Below are positions 45,223-54,327 of a DNA stretch of 64,000 nt, piece by piece (positions within the stretch are counted from its first letter, which is position 1; every line of letters begins with the position of its first letter). Under the pieces are notes generated by a model. The model did no database searches. It saw only the letters and a program-made list of their open reading frames with translations, and had not been told where the DNA came from. This DNA is from an uncultured Cetobacterium sp. (GTDB taxonomy: Bacteria > Fusobacteriota > Fusobacteriia > Fusobacteriales > Fusobacteriaceae), in NCBI GenBank assembly GCA_949293295.1, contig CASFCG010000003.1:1-64000 (forward strand), written 5' to 3'. Both the position numbers and the translations under genes were made by a program.

Positions 45223-45516
45223 ATGAAAAAATGGTTTTTATATATAATTAGGTGTGAGAATAATTCTTTGTATACAGGAATTACTACAGATTTAGAAAGA
45301 CGTTTTCAAGAACATTTAATAGGAAAGGGGGCAAAATACACAAGAATGTTCAAACCTGTAGAGGTAGTGTTTTTTGTGGAGGTTGAAAATAGAAAAGAAG
45401 CATCAAGATTAGAGTCTAAAATAAAAAATTTGACAAAAGCTCAAAAAGAAAAAATTTGTTTACAAAAAAGAATAATTTTGTCAGAAATTGAAAGTAAAGG
45501 AGTAGAAAGTGTATAG
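45223..45516 (+). CDS. GIY-YIG nuclease family protein (UPF0213 type)
   Basis: The 97-residue protein has the minimal GIY-YIG fold: FLYIIRCENNSLYTGIT with the paired tyrosines, LERRFQEHL with the catalytic Arg, and the Glu in ASRLESKIK. This short group (YhbQ/UPF0213) has no fully settled biological role; DNA repair has been proposed. There is no ribosome binding site, and the ATG sits about at the transcription start, so the mRNA is probably leaderless. It opens the operon running to sepF. Confidence 0.9.
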   Translation: MKKWFLYIIRCENNSLYTGITTDLERRFQEHLIGKGAKYTRMFKPVEVVFFVEVENRKEASRLESKIKNLTKAQKEKICLQKRIILSEIESKGVESV

Positions 45517-46381
45517 AATACAGTATATATTATTCAGAGTTTTCAGAGCGATACTTCTTTTTTTTCCAGAGAAAACTAGATTTGGTATAGTTTCTTTTTT
45601 GGGAAGTATGGCGTATAAATTATTAAAAAAAAGGAGAGAAATAGCACTTATAAATTTAAAGATGGTTTTTCCAGAGAAAACTGATGATGAAAGAGAAAAA
45701 ATTGCGAAAAAATCTTTTATAACAATGGTAAAAGCCTATACATCTGCATTGTGGTTTGATAAATATTTGAAAAATAATGTGGAGCTGGTAAATTATGAAA
45801 ATTTGAAGAAGCTTTATTCTGAAAATAGAGGGGTTGTGGTTGCTCTAATTCATATGGGGAATATGGAAGCGAGTTTAAAAACTGCTGAAGATTTAGATAT
45901 AATTACAGTTGCAAAGGTACAAAAAAATCCATATTTGGATGGGTTTATCACAAAAATAAGAAGTGGATTAAAAATAAGATTATTGAAAAAAAGTAAAAAA
46001 ACTCCTAGAGAGTTAAAAGAAGCTATTGAGGAGAGAAAAGGTGTAGTCGCATTATTTAGTGACCATCGAGATAAGGGAGCTACAGTTAATTTTTTAGGAA
46101 CTGAAACTATATCTCCAACAGGGGCAGTAAGTACGGCGTTGAAATATGATATGCCTTTAATAGTAGGTTACAATATCATGAAAGAGGATAATAGTTGTGT
46201 TTCATATTTTACAAATGTGATAGAATTGGATAAGAGTGGAGTATTTAAAGAGAATGTCAAAGTTAATACTCAAAAATTGATGGATGTGATAGGAGAGATA
46301 ATAAAAAAGCATCCTGAGCAGTGGTTATGGGCTCATGATAGATGGAATTTATATAGAAAGATGAAGAAAGGGGAGTTATAA
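45509..46381 (+). CDS. Lipid A biosynthesis-type acyltransferase (LpxL/HtrB family)
   Basis: Inner-membrane enzyme likely adding a secondary acyl chain to lipid A. The 290 residues have an N-terminal hydrophobic segment and the HxxxxE acyltransferase motif as HMGNMEA near residue 112; VVALFSDHRDKGATVNFLG and PEQWLWAHDRW match the family. The start is GTG at 45509, six bases from GGAG and overlapping the GIY-YIG stop by eight bases. LpxL versus LpxM is not decidable here. Confidence 0.88.
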   Translation: MYRIQYILFRVFRAILLFFPEKTRFGIVSFLGSMAYKLLKKRREIALINLKMVFPEKTDDEREKIAKKSFITMVKAYTSALWFDKYLKNNVELVNYENLKKLYSENRGVVVALIHMGNMEASLKTAEDLDIITVAKVQKNPYLDGFITKIRSGLKIRLLKKSKKTPRELKEAIEERKGVVALFSDHRDKGATVNFLGTETISPTGAVSTALKYDMPLIVGYNIMKEDNSCVSYFTNVIELDKSGVFKENVKVNTQKLMDVIGEIIKKHPEQWLWAHDRWNLYRKMKKGEL

Positions 46382-46382
46382 A

Positions 46383-47075
46383 ATGATAGGAATCATAGGG
46401 GCTATGAATGAAGAGATTGTTCAGTTAAAGGAGATAATGAAAATAGATGAAACCATAAAAATTGGGGATTTTGAGTTTTTCAAAGGGGAAATTTTTGGAA
46501 AAAAAGTTGTATTGGTAGAGTGTGGAATAGGAAAGGTTAATGCTGCTATCTGTTCGACACTTCTTATACAGGAAATGAAAGTTGAAAAAGTTTTATTTAC
46601 TGGGGTAGCAGGTGGGGTTAATCCTGAAATTGAGATAGGTGATATTGTTATTTCTACAGATTTAATGGAGTATGATTTTGATTGTACAGCTTTTGGTTAT
46701 AAGAATGGTGTTATTCCTAGGATGGAGAGTTCAGAGTTTAAATCTTGTGAAAATCTTGTAGCAATTGCGAATAAAGCTGCTAAAAATATTTTTGAAAATA
46801 AAAAGATATTTACAGGAAGAATAGTGAGTGGAGATACATTTGTAGCTTCTGTTGAAAAGATAAGATGGCTGAGAGAGATTTTTAATGCGGAGTGTACAGA
46901 GATGGAGGGTGCTTCTGTTGCTCATGTATGCCAGGTGTTGAAGAAACCATTTGTGATAATCAGGTCAATATCAGATAAGGCAAATCATGAGGCGAGTGTG
47001 AATTTTGATGAATTTGTTAAGTTAGCTGCCCAAAATTCAAAAAGGTTGATAGAAGAGATATTAAAATTAATCTAG
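46383..47075 (+). CDS. mtnN: 5'-methylthioadenosine/S-adenosylhomocysteine nucleosidase
   Basis: Removes adenine from methylthioadenosine and S-adenosylhomocysteine; part of methyl-cycle salvage and autoinducer-2 supply. The 230 residues match the family throughout: MIGIIGAMNEEI, FTGVAGGVNPEIEIGDIVIS, SGDTFVAS and the active-site EMEGASVAHV. It lies one base after the acyltransferase gene. Confidence 0.96.
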   Translation: MIGIIGAMNEEIVQLKEIMKIDETIKIGDFEFFKGEIFGKKVVLVECGIGKVNAAICSTLLIQEMKVEKVLFTGVAGGVNPEIEIGDIVISTDLMEYDFDCTAFGYKNGVIPRMESSEFKSCENLVAIANKAAKNIFENKKIFTGRIVSGDTFVASVEKIRWLREIFNAECTEMEGASVAHVCQVLKKPFVIIRSISDKANHEASVNFDEFVKLAAQNSKRLIEEILKLI

Positions 47076-47087
47076 GCTGGTGATTAA

Positions 47088-48335
47088 ATGTTAGAGGTCA
47101 TATTAAAGGAGTTATATTCATACACAGCATCTGGAATAAAGTTGGGATTGGAAAACATTGAAAAACTATGTAATGAATTGGGAAATCCGCAGAAAGATTA
47201 TAAGATAATTCATATAGCTGGAACAAATGGTAAAGGGTCAACATCAACAATTATAGAAAAATCTTTGATAGAGGCGGGATATAAAGTAGGAAAGTATACA
47301 TCACCTCATATTTTAAAGTTCAATGAGAGAATAGTTGTTGATGGAGAGCAGATAAAGGATAATGAGATTGTAGATTATTATATGATGATAAAAAAAATTA
47401 TAAATAGGTTGCAAATTCGTCCGACTTTTTTTGAAATTACAACTGCGATGATGTTAAAATATTTTTCTGACAAAAAAGTTGACTACGCTGTGATAGAGGT
47501 TGGATTAGGAGGAAGATATGATGCAACAAATATAGTGGATGGAGATTATGCAGTGATAACTAATGTTAGTTTTGACCATATGGAGTTTTTAGGGGATACT
47601 CTTTATCAAATCGCTAAGGAAAAAGCAGGAATTATAAAGAGAAATTCAAAAACTTTTGTCGGAAGTTCGGAAGAAAATCTTATAAAAGCAGTTTCAGAAA
47701 GAAAAAATGATTATATCAATGTAATGGAGAGATACAAAGAAAATTCGAGCTATAGATTAGATTTTGAAAGATTTATCACAGTTATATCAATTGATAACAA
47801 CAGTTTTGAGTTGTCATTATTTGGGAAACATCAATATAACAATTTCATTTTAGCATATGCTGTTTTAAAAGATATTGGAATAGAGGATGAGATTATAAAG
47901 AGGATATCAAATTCTATTAAATGGCAAGGAAGATTTGAAGTTCTGGATTCTGGTAAGAGAAAAATTATACTTGATGGTGCTCATAATGAGGATAGTGTAA
48001 AGGTTTTGGCGGACACCTTAGATATGGGGATTAAGAATGATGATATTGTTGCAATAGTATCTGTTCTAAAAGATAAAGAGTATAAAAAAATTATCTCAAT
48101 CTTAGAGGATAAAGTTTCAGAGATTATTTTTACATCTTTGAAAGAGAATGGAAGAGGACAAAGTGCAAAAGAGTTATTTGAAAGTTGTGATAATAAAGAG
48201 CATAAGTATGTATTTGAAGATATAGAGGAAGCGTATCAAATGGCTTTGAAAATGGATAAAAAATATATATTAGTATGTGGGTCTTTTTATCTTTTAACAA
48301 AATTTAAAGAGAGGGTATTGAATGAAACTTTATAA
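47088..48335 (+). CDS. folC: Folylpolyglutamate / dihydrofolate synthase
   Basis: Adds glutamate to dihydropteroate and folates. The 415 residues have the Mur-ligase P-loop HIAGTNGKGSTST (near 45-57), VGLGGRYDATN and the C-terminal DGAHNEDS. It completes the folate pathway begun at folE-folBK-folP elsewhere in the window. Its 3' end overlaps the next small ORF by 14 bases. Confidence 0.96.
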   Translation: MLEVILKELYSYTASGIKLGLENIEKLCNELGNPQKDYKIIHIAGTNGKGSTSTIIEKSLIEAGYKVGKYTSPHILKFNERIVVDGEQIKDNEIVDYYMMIKKIINRLQIRPTFFEITTAMMLKYFSDKKVDYAVIEVGLGGRYDATNIVDGDYAVITNVSFDHMEFLGDTLYQIAKEKAGIIKRNSKTFVGSSEENLIKAVSERKNDYINVMERYKENSSYRLDFERFITVISIDNNSFELSLFGKHQYNNFILAYAVLKDIGIEDEIIKRISNSIKWQGRFEVLDSGKRKIILDGAHNEDSVKVLADTLDMGIKNDDIVAIVSVLKDKEYKKIISILEDKVSEIIFTSLKENGRGQSAKELFESCDNKEHKYVFEDIEEAYQMALKMDKKYILVCGSFYLLTKFKERVLNETL

Positions 48336-48513
48336 GATTGTATTGTGGATAATATTTCTTACTTTAATATATTTTATAGTTTCGAAATCGTTGGAGCTTA
48401 AGAGAAGTTTTATTGAAAGAGAACACAAGAGAGAAGAGATAATAAATGAGATTCATAAAAATTTTAAACCAAGAGAAAAAGGGTTTTATGAGAATTTGGA
48501 GAGAGATAGATGA
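48322..48513 (+). CDS. Small single-pass membrane protein of unknown function
   Basis: The 63-residue protein has one N-terminal membrane helix (residues 5-22, IVLWIIFLTLIYFIV) and a highly charged cytosolic tail. It overlaps folC at its start and hprK at its stop (ATGA), so it is translationally coupled on both sides, which supports it being real. It is not recognised. Confidence 0.75.
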   Translation: MKLYKIVLWIIFLTLIYFIVSKSLELKRSFIEREHKREEIINEIHKNFKPREKGFYENLERDR

Positions 48514-50441
48514 AGATAGAAACTAAAAACTATCCTAAAGTTAAAGATTTAGTAAAAGCTTTAGATTTAACTGTTCTAGTTGATGAGGGAATGGAAAAAA
48601 TAATTCAGACAAAAGGTGTATATAGAGCAGGATATGAGCTCAGTGGTTTTTTTCCGCCAGGTGAAGAAACTACAACTAATATAAACATTTTGGGAAGAAA
48701 AGAGCTTGTGTATCTTGGGAGAATGGATAAAGAGGAAAGAGAGAGAATATTAAAGAAATACCTCAGCTGTAGATTTCCAGTTTTAGTGTTGACTTATCAG
48801 AATGAAGTTGTGGTAGAGTTGTTGAAGATTGCCAAGAAATATAAAAAAGCAGTTTTGTTATCGAAGATAAGAACGCTTGAATTTTTGAGAAAAACTAAAT
48901 TTTATTTACAAAAAGCGTTGGCTGATGAAATTATTTTGAATGATTATATTTTATTAGATGTATATGGAGTAGGTATTTTATTGACAGGGTATAAAGATGC
49001 AAAGCTTGGTGCAACTGTTGAACTTTTGGAAAGAGGACATAAATTTATATCTAATACAAATTTAAGGATAAAAAATGTAGCAAATCGTTTTTTAATGGGA
49101 CTTGCTGAGACTCCAGAATACGGAGAGAGAAATAGGTTTGTTATCTCAGGTCAGAACGGAAGTAAAATTGATGTTACAACAAATTTTGGTATAAAAGCAG
49201 TAAGAGCTGATAAAAAGATAAGCTTGGTTATTGAGTTGGAGAAATGGGATGAAAAAAAGTTCTATGATAGATTAGGTTTGGAAGAGAGATATCAAGATTT
49301 CTTAGGTTTGAATATTCCAAAAATAGTTTTACCAGTTAGAAAAGGAAGAAATCTGGCGGTTATAATAGAAACTGCTGCAATAAATTATAGATTGAAAGAA
49401 TCAGGAGTTAATTCAGCGGAATATTTTTTAAATGAGTCTCAGAGATTAATAAAAGAAAATAAAGAAAGAGGGAAAAATGTGAACAGTAAAAATAGTATAC
49501 CAGTTCGAAATTTGAAAGAGCGTTTTGATTTAAAAGTTTTGAATGGAGAAGAATGGTTAGATAAGAGATTTATTACCACAACAGGGGTGTATAGACCATC
49601 ACTAGCTTTAACTGGATATTTTGAGATATATGAAGAAGATAGCTATAAGGGTGTTCAACTTTTTACTGAAAATGAGTTTAAATATCTTGAAACTCTTCCG
49701 GAGGATGAAAGAGAAAGAAATTTAAGTAGGTATTTTGAAGAAAATTTTCCAGCTATAGTTGTTTCTGGTGTGAAAAAAATTCCAGATTACTTCATAAAAA
49801 AGATAGTGGAGAAAGACAGAATTTTGTTGAAGACGGATATTAAAAGATGCGGTCATGTTATAGCTGTGTTTAGTGCATATTTAGAGAATTGTTTTGCTAT
49901 GACTACTACAATTCATGGTGTTTTAGTGGAGTTGTATGGTTTTGGAGTCTTATTAACTGGTAAAAGTGGTATTGGAAAAAGTGAAACAGCTTTGGAATTA
50001 ATTCAAAGAGGGCATAGACTTATTGCAGATGATGCAGTTAGATTTGAGAGGGGAGTGGTTGGAGATATCACGGGATTTGCATCAAAACTTCCATATTTTA
50101 TGGAGATAAGAGGTTTAGGTATTATAGATATAAAAACTCTCTATGGGATGAGCTCTGTGAGGATGAGTAAAAAATTGGATATTATAATTGAATTACAGGA
50201 GTTTAAAGATGAGGAAAACTCTTTGACTTCAATGGATTATAAATCAACAAAATATATAATCTTAGGGGAAGAGATACCTAAAGTAAAACTCTATATATCA
50301 TCTGGTAGAAATGCTGCGGCAATGGTAGAGATAGCTGTAATGAATCTAATGTCTAAGGTAATGGACTATGAGTTTGAAAAGATATACTTAAAAAAATTGA
50401 AAAATAGTTTAGGTGAGAAAGATGAAGAGAAAAAGAATTAA
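48510..50441 (+). CDS. hprK: Tandem HPr kinase/phosphorylase with degenerate N-terminal copy
   Basis: Ser-HPr kinase/phosphorylase, regulator of carbon catabolite repression. At 643 residues it is twice the normal length (about 310) and contains two full HprK units in tandem. The C-terminal unit is intact: Walker A GKSGIGKS at 484-491, IADDAVRF and an EIRGLGIIDI block. The matching site in the N-terminal unit, 324 residues earlier (160-167), reads GYKDAKLG, without the P-loop lysine/serine, and IADDAV reads ISNTNL. The first half is thus probably a non-catalytic partner. Confidence 0.93.
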   Translation: MKIETKNYPKVKDLVKALDLTVLVDEGMEKIIQTKGVYRAGYELSGFFPPGEETTTNINILGRKELVYLGRMDKEERERILKKYLSCRFPVLVLTYQNEVVVELLKIAKKYKKAVLLSKIRTLEFLRKTKFYLQKALADEIILNDYILLDVYGVGILLTGYKDAKLGATVELLERGHKFISNTNLRIKNVANRFLMGLAETPEYGERNRFVISGQNGSKIDVTTNFGIKAVRADKKISLVIELEKWDEKKFYDRLGLEERYQDFLGLNIPKIVLPVRKGRNLAVIIETAAINYRLKESGVNSAEYFLNESQRLIKENKERGKNVNSKNSIPVRNLKERFDLKVLNGEEWLDKRFITTTGVYRPSLALTGYFEIYEEDSYKGVQLFTENEFKYLETLPEDERERNLSRYFEENFPAIVVSGVKKIPDYFIKKIVEKDRILLKTDIKRCGHVIAVFSAYLENCFAMTTTIHGVLVELYGFGVLLTGKSGIGKSETALELIQRGHRLIADDAVRFERGVVGDITGFASKLPYFMEIRGLGIIDIKTLYGMSSVRMSKKLDIIIELQEFKDEENSLTSMDYKSTKYIILGEEIPKVKLYISSGRNAAAMVEIAVMNLMSKVMDYEFEKIYLKKLKNSLGEKDEEKKN

Positions 50442-51288
50442 AGTTTTAATGGAATATTTAAATATTTTTATTGGGACGGTAATAGCTTCAATTGCTATTA
50501 ATATGTTTTTGGTTCCTTCACAGTTAGCACCTGGTGGAGCAACGGGAATGGCAATTTTGATAAATCACTTAACAAATATTTCAGTAGGAAGTATAATATT
50601 TATGATAAATATTCCTCTATTTCTTATAGGAATTAAAGTTTTTGGAAAAGAATATGGATTAAAAACACTTGTCGGGATAAGTTTACTTGCTTTGAATGTT
50701 GAATTGGTGAAAGAGGTTGTACCACAAATTAATAAGATAATTGATTTTTCAAATTCTGGAAATACAATATTAGCTCCGCTTTATGGTGGAATTTTGAATG
50801 GAATAGGATTAGGGCTTGTTATAAAAAATGGCGGTACAACGGGTGGAAGTGATATAATAGCTGGTATTTTTAATAAATACTTTAAAATATCTATGGGTCA
50901 ATCTTTTATTATGATTGATTCACTGGTAATAATAACAGCTGGTTTCATTTTTGGAGTTGAAAAAGCTTTATTTGCACTGATAAACCTTTATACGACGGGA
51001 ATTGTGATAAATAAGATAATAATAGGATTAGGAAATGCAAAAATGGTTTGTATTACGACTTCAAAAATAGAGCTTGTAAGAAAGATAATAATTGAGGATA
51101 TTGGAAAGACAGGAAACTATTATAAAGCGGAAGGGCTATACACAAAACAAGAGAGGGATATAGTTACAGTTGTATTAAGGAATAAAGAGATTTACCTTTT
51201 GAAAGAGTTGATTTCTGAGGTGGATAAAGAAGCCTTTGTTGTGGTTTCTGAAGTACATGAGGTTTTAGGAAGAGGATACACGTTTTGA
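50422..51288 (+). CDS. YitT-family membrane protein with DUF2179 domain
   Basis: The 288-residue protein has five to six N-terminal membrane helices (APGGATGMAILI and GGTTGGSDIIAGI are typical) and a C-terminal cytosolic DUF2179 domain (about 210-288). Its transport role is unproven. The ATG at 50422 lies four bases after AGGTGAG and overlaps hprK by 20 bases; a GTG at 50413 is an alternative. Confidence 0.9.
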   Translation: MKRKRIKVLMEYLNIFIGTVIASIAINMFLVPSQLAPGGATGMAILINHLTNISVGSIIFMINIPLFLIGIKVFGKEYGLKTLVGISLLALNVELVKEVVPQINKIIDFSNSGNTILAPLYGGILNGIGLGLVIKNGGTTGGSDIIAGIFNKYFKISMGQSFIMIDSLVIITAGFIFGVEKALFALINLYTTGIVINKIIIGLGNAKMVCITTSKIELVRKIIIEDIGKTGNYYKAEGLYTKQERDIVTVVLRNKEIYLLKELISEVDKEAFVVVSEVHEVLGRGYTF

Positions 51289-51313
51289 TAGTTTAAATTA
51301 AGAAAGGAAGATT

Positions 51314-52258
51314 ATGAGTTGTTTAAAAACAATAGTTGAAAGTAAGAATAGAATTTTAATAACGGGGCATATAAATCCAGATGGGGATGCTATTGGTGCA
51401 GGAGTAGCTCTTTTACTTGGCTTGAAAAAGAGTTATCCAGATAAGAGAGTTGAGTTTGTTCTTCAAGATAGTGTTCCGCGTCATATAAAATTTTTAAAGG
51501 GAACCTCTCAAATAAAAAGGTTAGAAAATAGAGAGATTGAAAATTATGAGCTGGCGATATTTGTGGATTCAGCTAATCCAGAAAGAACAGGAAGAGTAAG
51601 GGATATTGTAGATGAATGCTATATTGTAAACATAGACCATCATATAAGTAATACTCTATATGGGGATTTGAATATAGTAAAGGATATATCCTCTACTTCA
51701 GAGCTGATTTATGATATCTTTGAAAATGATTTGAAAATAAATATTGATACAGATATGGCAAATGCTTTATATTTAGGAATAATAAATGATACTGGAAATT
51801 TTTCTCATAGTAATGTTACAGCTAGAACTTTTGAAATAGCTTCTAAGCTTTTAAAAAAGGGAGTAAATAATAATTATATTGTAAATAACTTCTTTAAAAA
51901 TAGAACTATTGAAAAAATAAAATTATTAGGCGAAGTGTTCACAAATATGATATACTTAAGAGAGGAAAAGTTAATCTACTATCATTTGACCTCTAAAAAA
52001 ATATCGGAATTAGGCATAACAAATGAAGATACAGAAGGAGTTGTTGAGGAGTTATTGAGTTATTCCGAAAGTGAAATATCTCTTTTTATGAAAGATGAAA
52101 AGAATGGAAAGATAAAGGGGAGTTTACGAAGTAAAAATGATATTGATGTAAATAGAATTGCTTCTCTTTTGAATGGAGGGGGTCACAAAAAGGCTGCAGG
52201 TTTTACAACAGAACTATCTGTAAATCAAATTATAGAAAAAATAAAAGAGAGTATATAA
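51314..52258 (+). CDS. nrnA: DHH/DHHA1 phosphoesterase, NrnA-like
   Basis: Oligoribonuclease (nanoRNase) and pAp phosphatase. The 314 residues show the DHH motifs GHINPDGDAIGA, VDSANPERTG, NIDHHISNT and GIINDTGNF, then the DHHA1 motif GGGHKKAAGF. It has an AAGGA site and is followed by sepF after 14 bases. Confidence 0.94.
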   Translation: MSCLKTIVESKNRILITGHINPDGDAIGAGVALLLGLKKSYPDKRVEFVLQDSVPRHIKFLKGTSQIKRLENREIENYELAIFVDSANPERTGRVRDIVDECYIVNIDHHISNTLYGDLNIVKDISSTSELIYDIFENDLKINIDTDMANALYLGIINDTGNFSHSNVTARTFEIASKLLKKGVNNNYIVNNFFKNRTIEKIKLLGEVFTNMIYLREEKLIYYHLTSKKISELGITNEDTEGVVEELLSYSESEISLFMKDEKNGKIKGSLRSKNDIDVNRIASLLNGGGHKKAAGFTTELSVNQIIEKIKESI

Positions 52259-52272
52259 TTTAAGGAGGAAAA

Positions 52273-52590
52273 ATGGAAAAAGGAAGTATAGTATTTTTTA
52301 AACCGACAAGATTTGAGGATTGTATGAAATGTATAAATTATATTAAAGAGGATAAAATACTTCACATAAATCTAGGTGATTTGGATTCGGAAAAATCGCA
52401 GAGAGTTTTAGACTTCATAAGTGGGGCAATACATATTCAAGAGGGAATTATTTTAAATCCGGGGGAAAAAATATATTGTTCGATTCCTAAAACTGTTAAA
52501 TATGAATTGAATTATAAAGAGGCTCCAAAAACATTGTTAGATAGAAGAGTGGATGAAGAGGAAGAGATTATACCTAAATATAAAAAATAA
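52273..52590 (+). CDS. sepF: Cell division protein SepF
   Basis: Membrane-associated FtsZ partner. The 105 residues correspond to the core SepF domain (FFKPTRFEDCMKCINYI, then VLDFISGAIHIQEGII) without the long N-terminal linker seen in Bacillus. The amphipathic membrane helix is not obvious. It is the last gene of the operon, with a strong AGGAGG site and a long terminator hairpin after it. Confidence 0.88.
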   Translation: MEKGSIVFFKPTRFEDCMKCINYIKEDKILHINLGDLDSEKSQRVLDFISGAIHIQEGIILNPGEKIYCSIPKTVKYELNYKEAPKTLLDRRVDEEEEIIPKYKK

Positions 52591-52599
52591 TTAAAATGG

Positions 52600-52649
52600 A
52601 GCTGTTACAAACAGATAATTATATCTTTAGTTTGTTTCAGCTTATTTTT
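52600..52649 (+). terminator. Long terminator hairpin between sepF and nanE
   Basis: A staged stem is formed by AGCTG/CAGCT, ACAAAC/GTTTGT and GATA/TATC with small internal mismatches, followed by TTATTTTTATT. It separates nanE from the sepF operon or attenuates read-through. Confidence 0.75.
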
Positions 52650-52686
52650 ATTAGTGGTTTTTGTAATTATTATTAGGAGGTTGAAT

Positions 52687-53337
52687 ATGAAAAAAGGACT
52701 GATAGTGTCTTGCCAAGCATTGGAAAATGAACCATTACACAGCTCTTATATAATGGGAAGAATGGCAGTAGCTGCAAAGATGGGGGGAGCTGTTGGAATA
52801 AGGGCAAATAGTATAGCAGATATTGAAGAGATAAAGAAAAATGTAAATCTTCCTATAATTGGAATAATAAAAAAAGATTATGAGGGAATAAAATCCTATA
52901 TAACTCCTACAAAAAAAGAGTTGTGTGAATTAATAAATATAGGTGTTGATGTAATTGCCCTTGATGCCACTATAAATGCGGACATTGAGCTTTTAAAAAG
53001 TTTGAAAGTGGATTATCCAAATCAAAAATTTATGGCAGATATATCTACAGTTGAAGAGGGAATTAGAGCTGAAAAATTGGGATTTGATTATATAGGAACA
53101 ACTTTAGTTGGGTATAATGAACATTCAAAAGGATTGAATAATTTTCAAGTCTTGAGAGAGTTAATTGAGAGATGCAGTGTTCCAGTTATAGCGGAAGGGA
53201 ATTTTGATACTCCAGAAAAAGCTAAAAAAGCGATGGAGATGGGAGCATATGCGGTTGTAGTGGGAGGAGCTATAACTCGTCCACAACTTATAACAAAAAA
53301 ATTTGTTGATGAGATTGAAAAAATTAATAAACTGTGA
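52687..53337 (+). CDS. nanE: N-acetylmannosamine-6-phosphate 2-epimerase
   Basis: Converts ManNAc-6-phosphate to GlcNAc-6-phosphate, the step after NanK. The 216 residues form a TIM barrel: [17 protein letters not shown], the catalytic Lys in [16 protein letters not shown] and VIAEGNF. The ATG at 52687 follows AGGAGG. It stands alone, 7.5 kb from siaP-nanK, so it may be regulated separately; no promoter could be fixed between the upstream terminator and the gene. Confidence 0.95.
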   Translation: MKKGLIVSCQALENEPLHSSYIMGRMAVAAKMGGAVGIRANSIADIEEIKKNVNLPIIGIIKKDYEGIKSYITPTKKELCELINIGVDVIALDATINADIELLKSLKVDYPNQKFMADISTVEEGIRAEKLGFDYIGTTLVGYNEHSKGLNNFQVLRELIERCSVPVIAEGNFDTPEKAKKAMEMGAYAVVVGGAITRPQLITKKFVDEIEKINKL

Positions 53338-53357
53338 ATTGAATAGTAGAAGATAAC

Positions 53358-53405
53358 TAAATTTTGCCCTTTAACTTTGGTCAAATTGGGGGGCAATTTT
53401 TTATG
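53358..53405 (+). terminator. Intrinsic terminator of nanE
   Basis: TTGCCC (53364-53369) pairs with GGGCAA (53391-53396) over a partly paired loop, followed by TTTTTT. Confidence 0.7.
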
Positions 53406-53490
53406 TTTAGAAAAAAGTGTTGAGATTATTGATTCAGAAAGATAAAGGAGAATTATTTTTTGAAATATTTTATTTTTTATAAAAAGATGA

Positions 53491-53511
53491 TATAATCACT
53501 ACTGTGATTAT
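53491..53511 (+). promoter_or_regulatory. Extended -10 promoter of ymdB operon with overlapping palindrome
   Basis: TATAAT (53491-53496) is preceded by TGA (extended -10). A perfect dyad ATAATCAC/GTGATTAT with a four-base centre (53492-53511) covers the -10 and the likely start site. The -35 region is poor. This suits a repressor-controlled promoter. Confidence 0.6.
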
Positions 53512-53533
53512 TTAAAGAAATGAGGTTAATTTA

Positions 53534-54325
53534 ATGAAAATACTGGTTGTAGGTGATGTAGTAGGAAATCCAGGACGTAAAACTTTAAAAGCATATCTCG
53601 ATAAATACAAGAAAGAATATGATTTTATTGTTGTGAATGGAGAGAATTCTGCTGCTGGATTTGGAATTACAGTAGCTATATGTGAAGAGTTCTTTCAATG
53701 GGGAGTGGATGTTATAACGAGTGGAAATCATATTTGGGATAAAAAAGAGATATATGATTATTTAGAACGTTCTGAACGAGTTTTAAAACCATATAACTAT
53801 CCAAAAGATACACCAGGAAAAGGGTGTACAATTTTAAGGACTAAAAATGGAGTAAAAATAGCGGTTATATCTTTACAGGGTCGCGTATTTATGCCCCCAA
53901 TAGATTGTCCTTTTAGGGAGTTAGATAGATTGATTCCAGAGTTAAGAAAAGAGTGTAAACATATAGTTATTGATTTTCATGCTGAGGCTACTTCAGAGAA
54001 AATAGCCTTAGGACACTATTTGGATGGAAAAGTTTCACTTGTTTATGGGACACATACGCATGTTCAAACTGCAGATAATAGAATCTTGATGGAGGGGACG
54101 GGATATATAACAGATGTAGGAATGACAGGTTCTATTAGCGGAATCATTGGGATGAAAAAAGAAAGTATAATTCCAAAATTTTTAACAGCATTGCCACAAC
54201 GTTTTGAAGTTGCAGAAGGAAATGAATATATCAATGGGATTGAAGTTATTTTAGACGATGAGACCGGAGAGTGTTTGAGTATTGAAAGAATAAATAAATC
54301 ATTGATTGAGTTGGGAGTATTCTAA
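53534..54325 (+). CDS. ymdB: YmdB-like metallophosphoesterase (TIGR00282)
   Basis: In Bacillus, YmdB is a 2',3'-cyclic-nucleotide phosphodiesterase affecting biofilm and RNA turnover. The 263 residues show all metal-ligand motifs: GDVVGNPGR, NGENSAAGFG, SGNHIWD, DFHAEATSEK and GTHTHVQTAD. It opens the operon ymdB-prmA-cmk-waaA-trmB-purA. Confidence 0.93.
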   Translation: MKILVVGDVVGNPGRKTLKAYLDKYKKEYDFIVVNGENSAAGFGITVAICEEFFQWGVDVITSGNHIWDKKEIYDYLERSERVLKPYNYPKDTPGKGCTILRTKNGVKIAVISLQGRVFMPPIDCPFRELDRLIPELRKECKHIVIDFHAEATSEKIALGHYLDGKVSLVYGTHTHVQTADNRILMEGTGYITDVGMTGSISGIIGMKKESIIPKFLTALPQRFEVAEGNEYINGIEVILDDETGECLSIERINKSLIELGVF

Positions 54326-54327
54326 TA

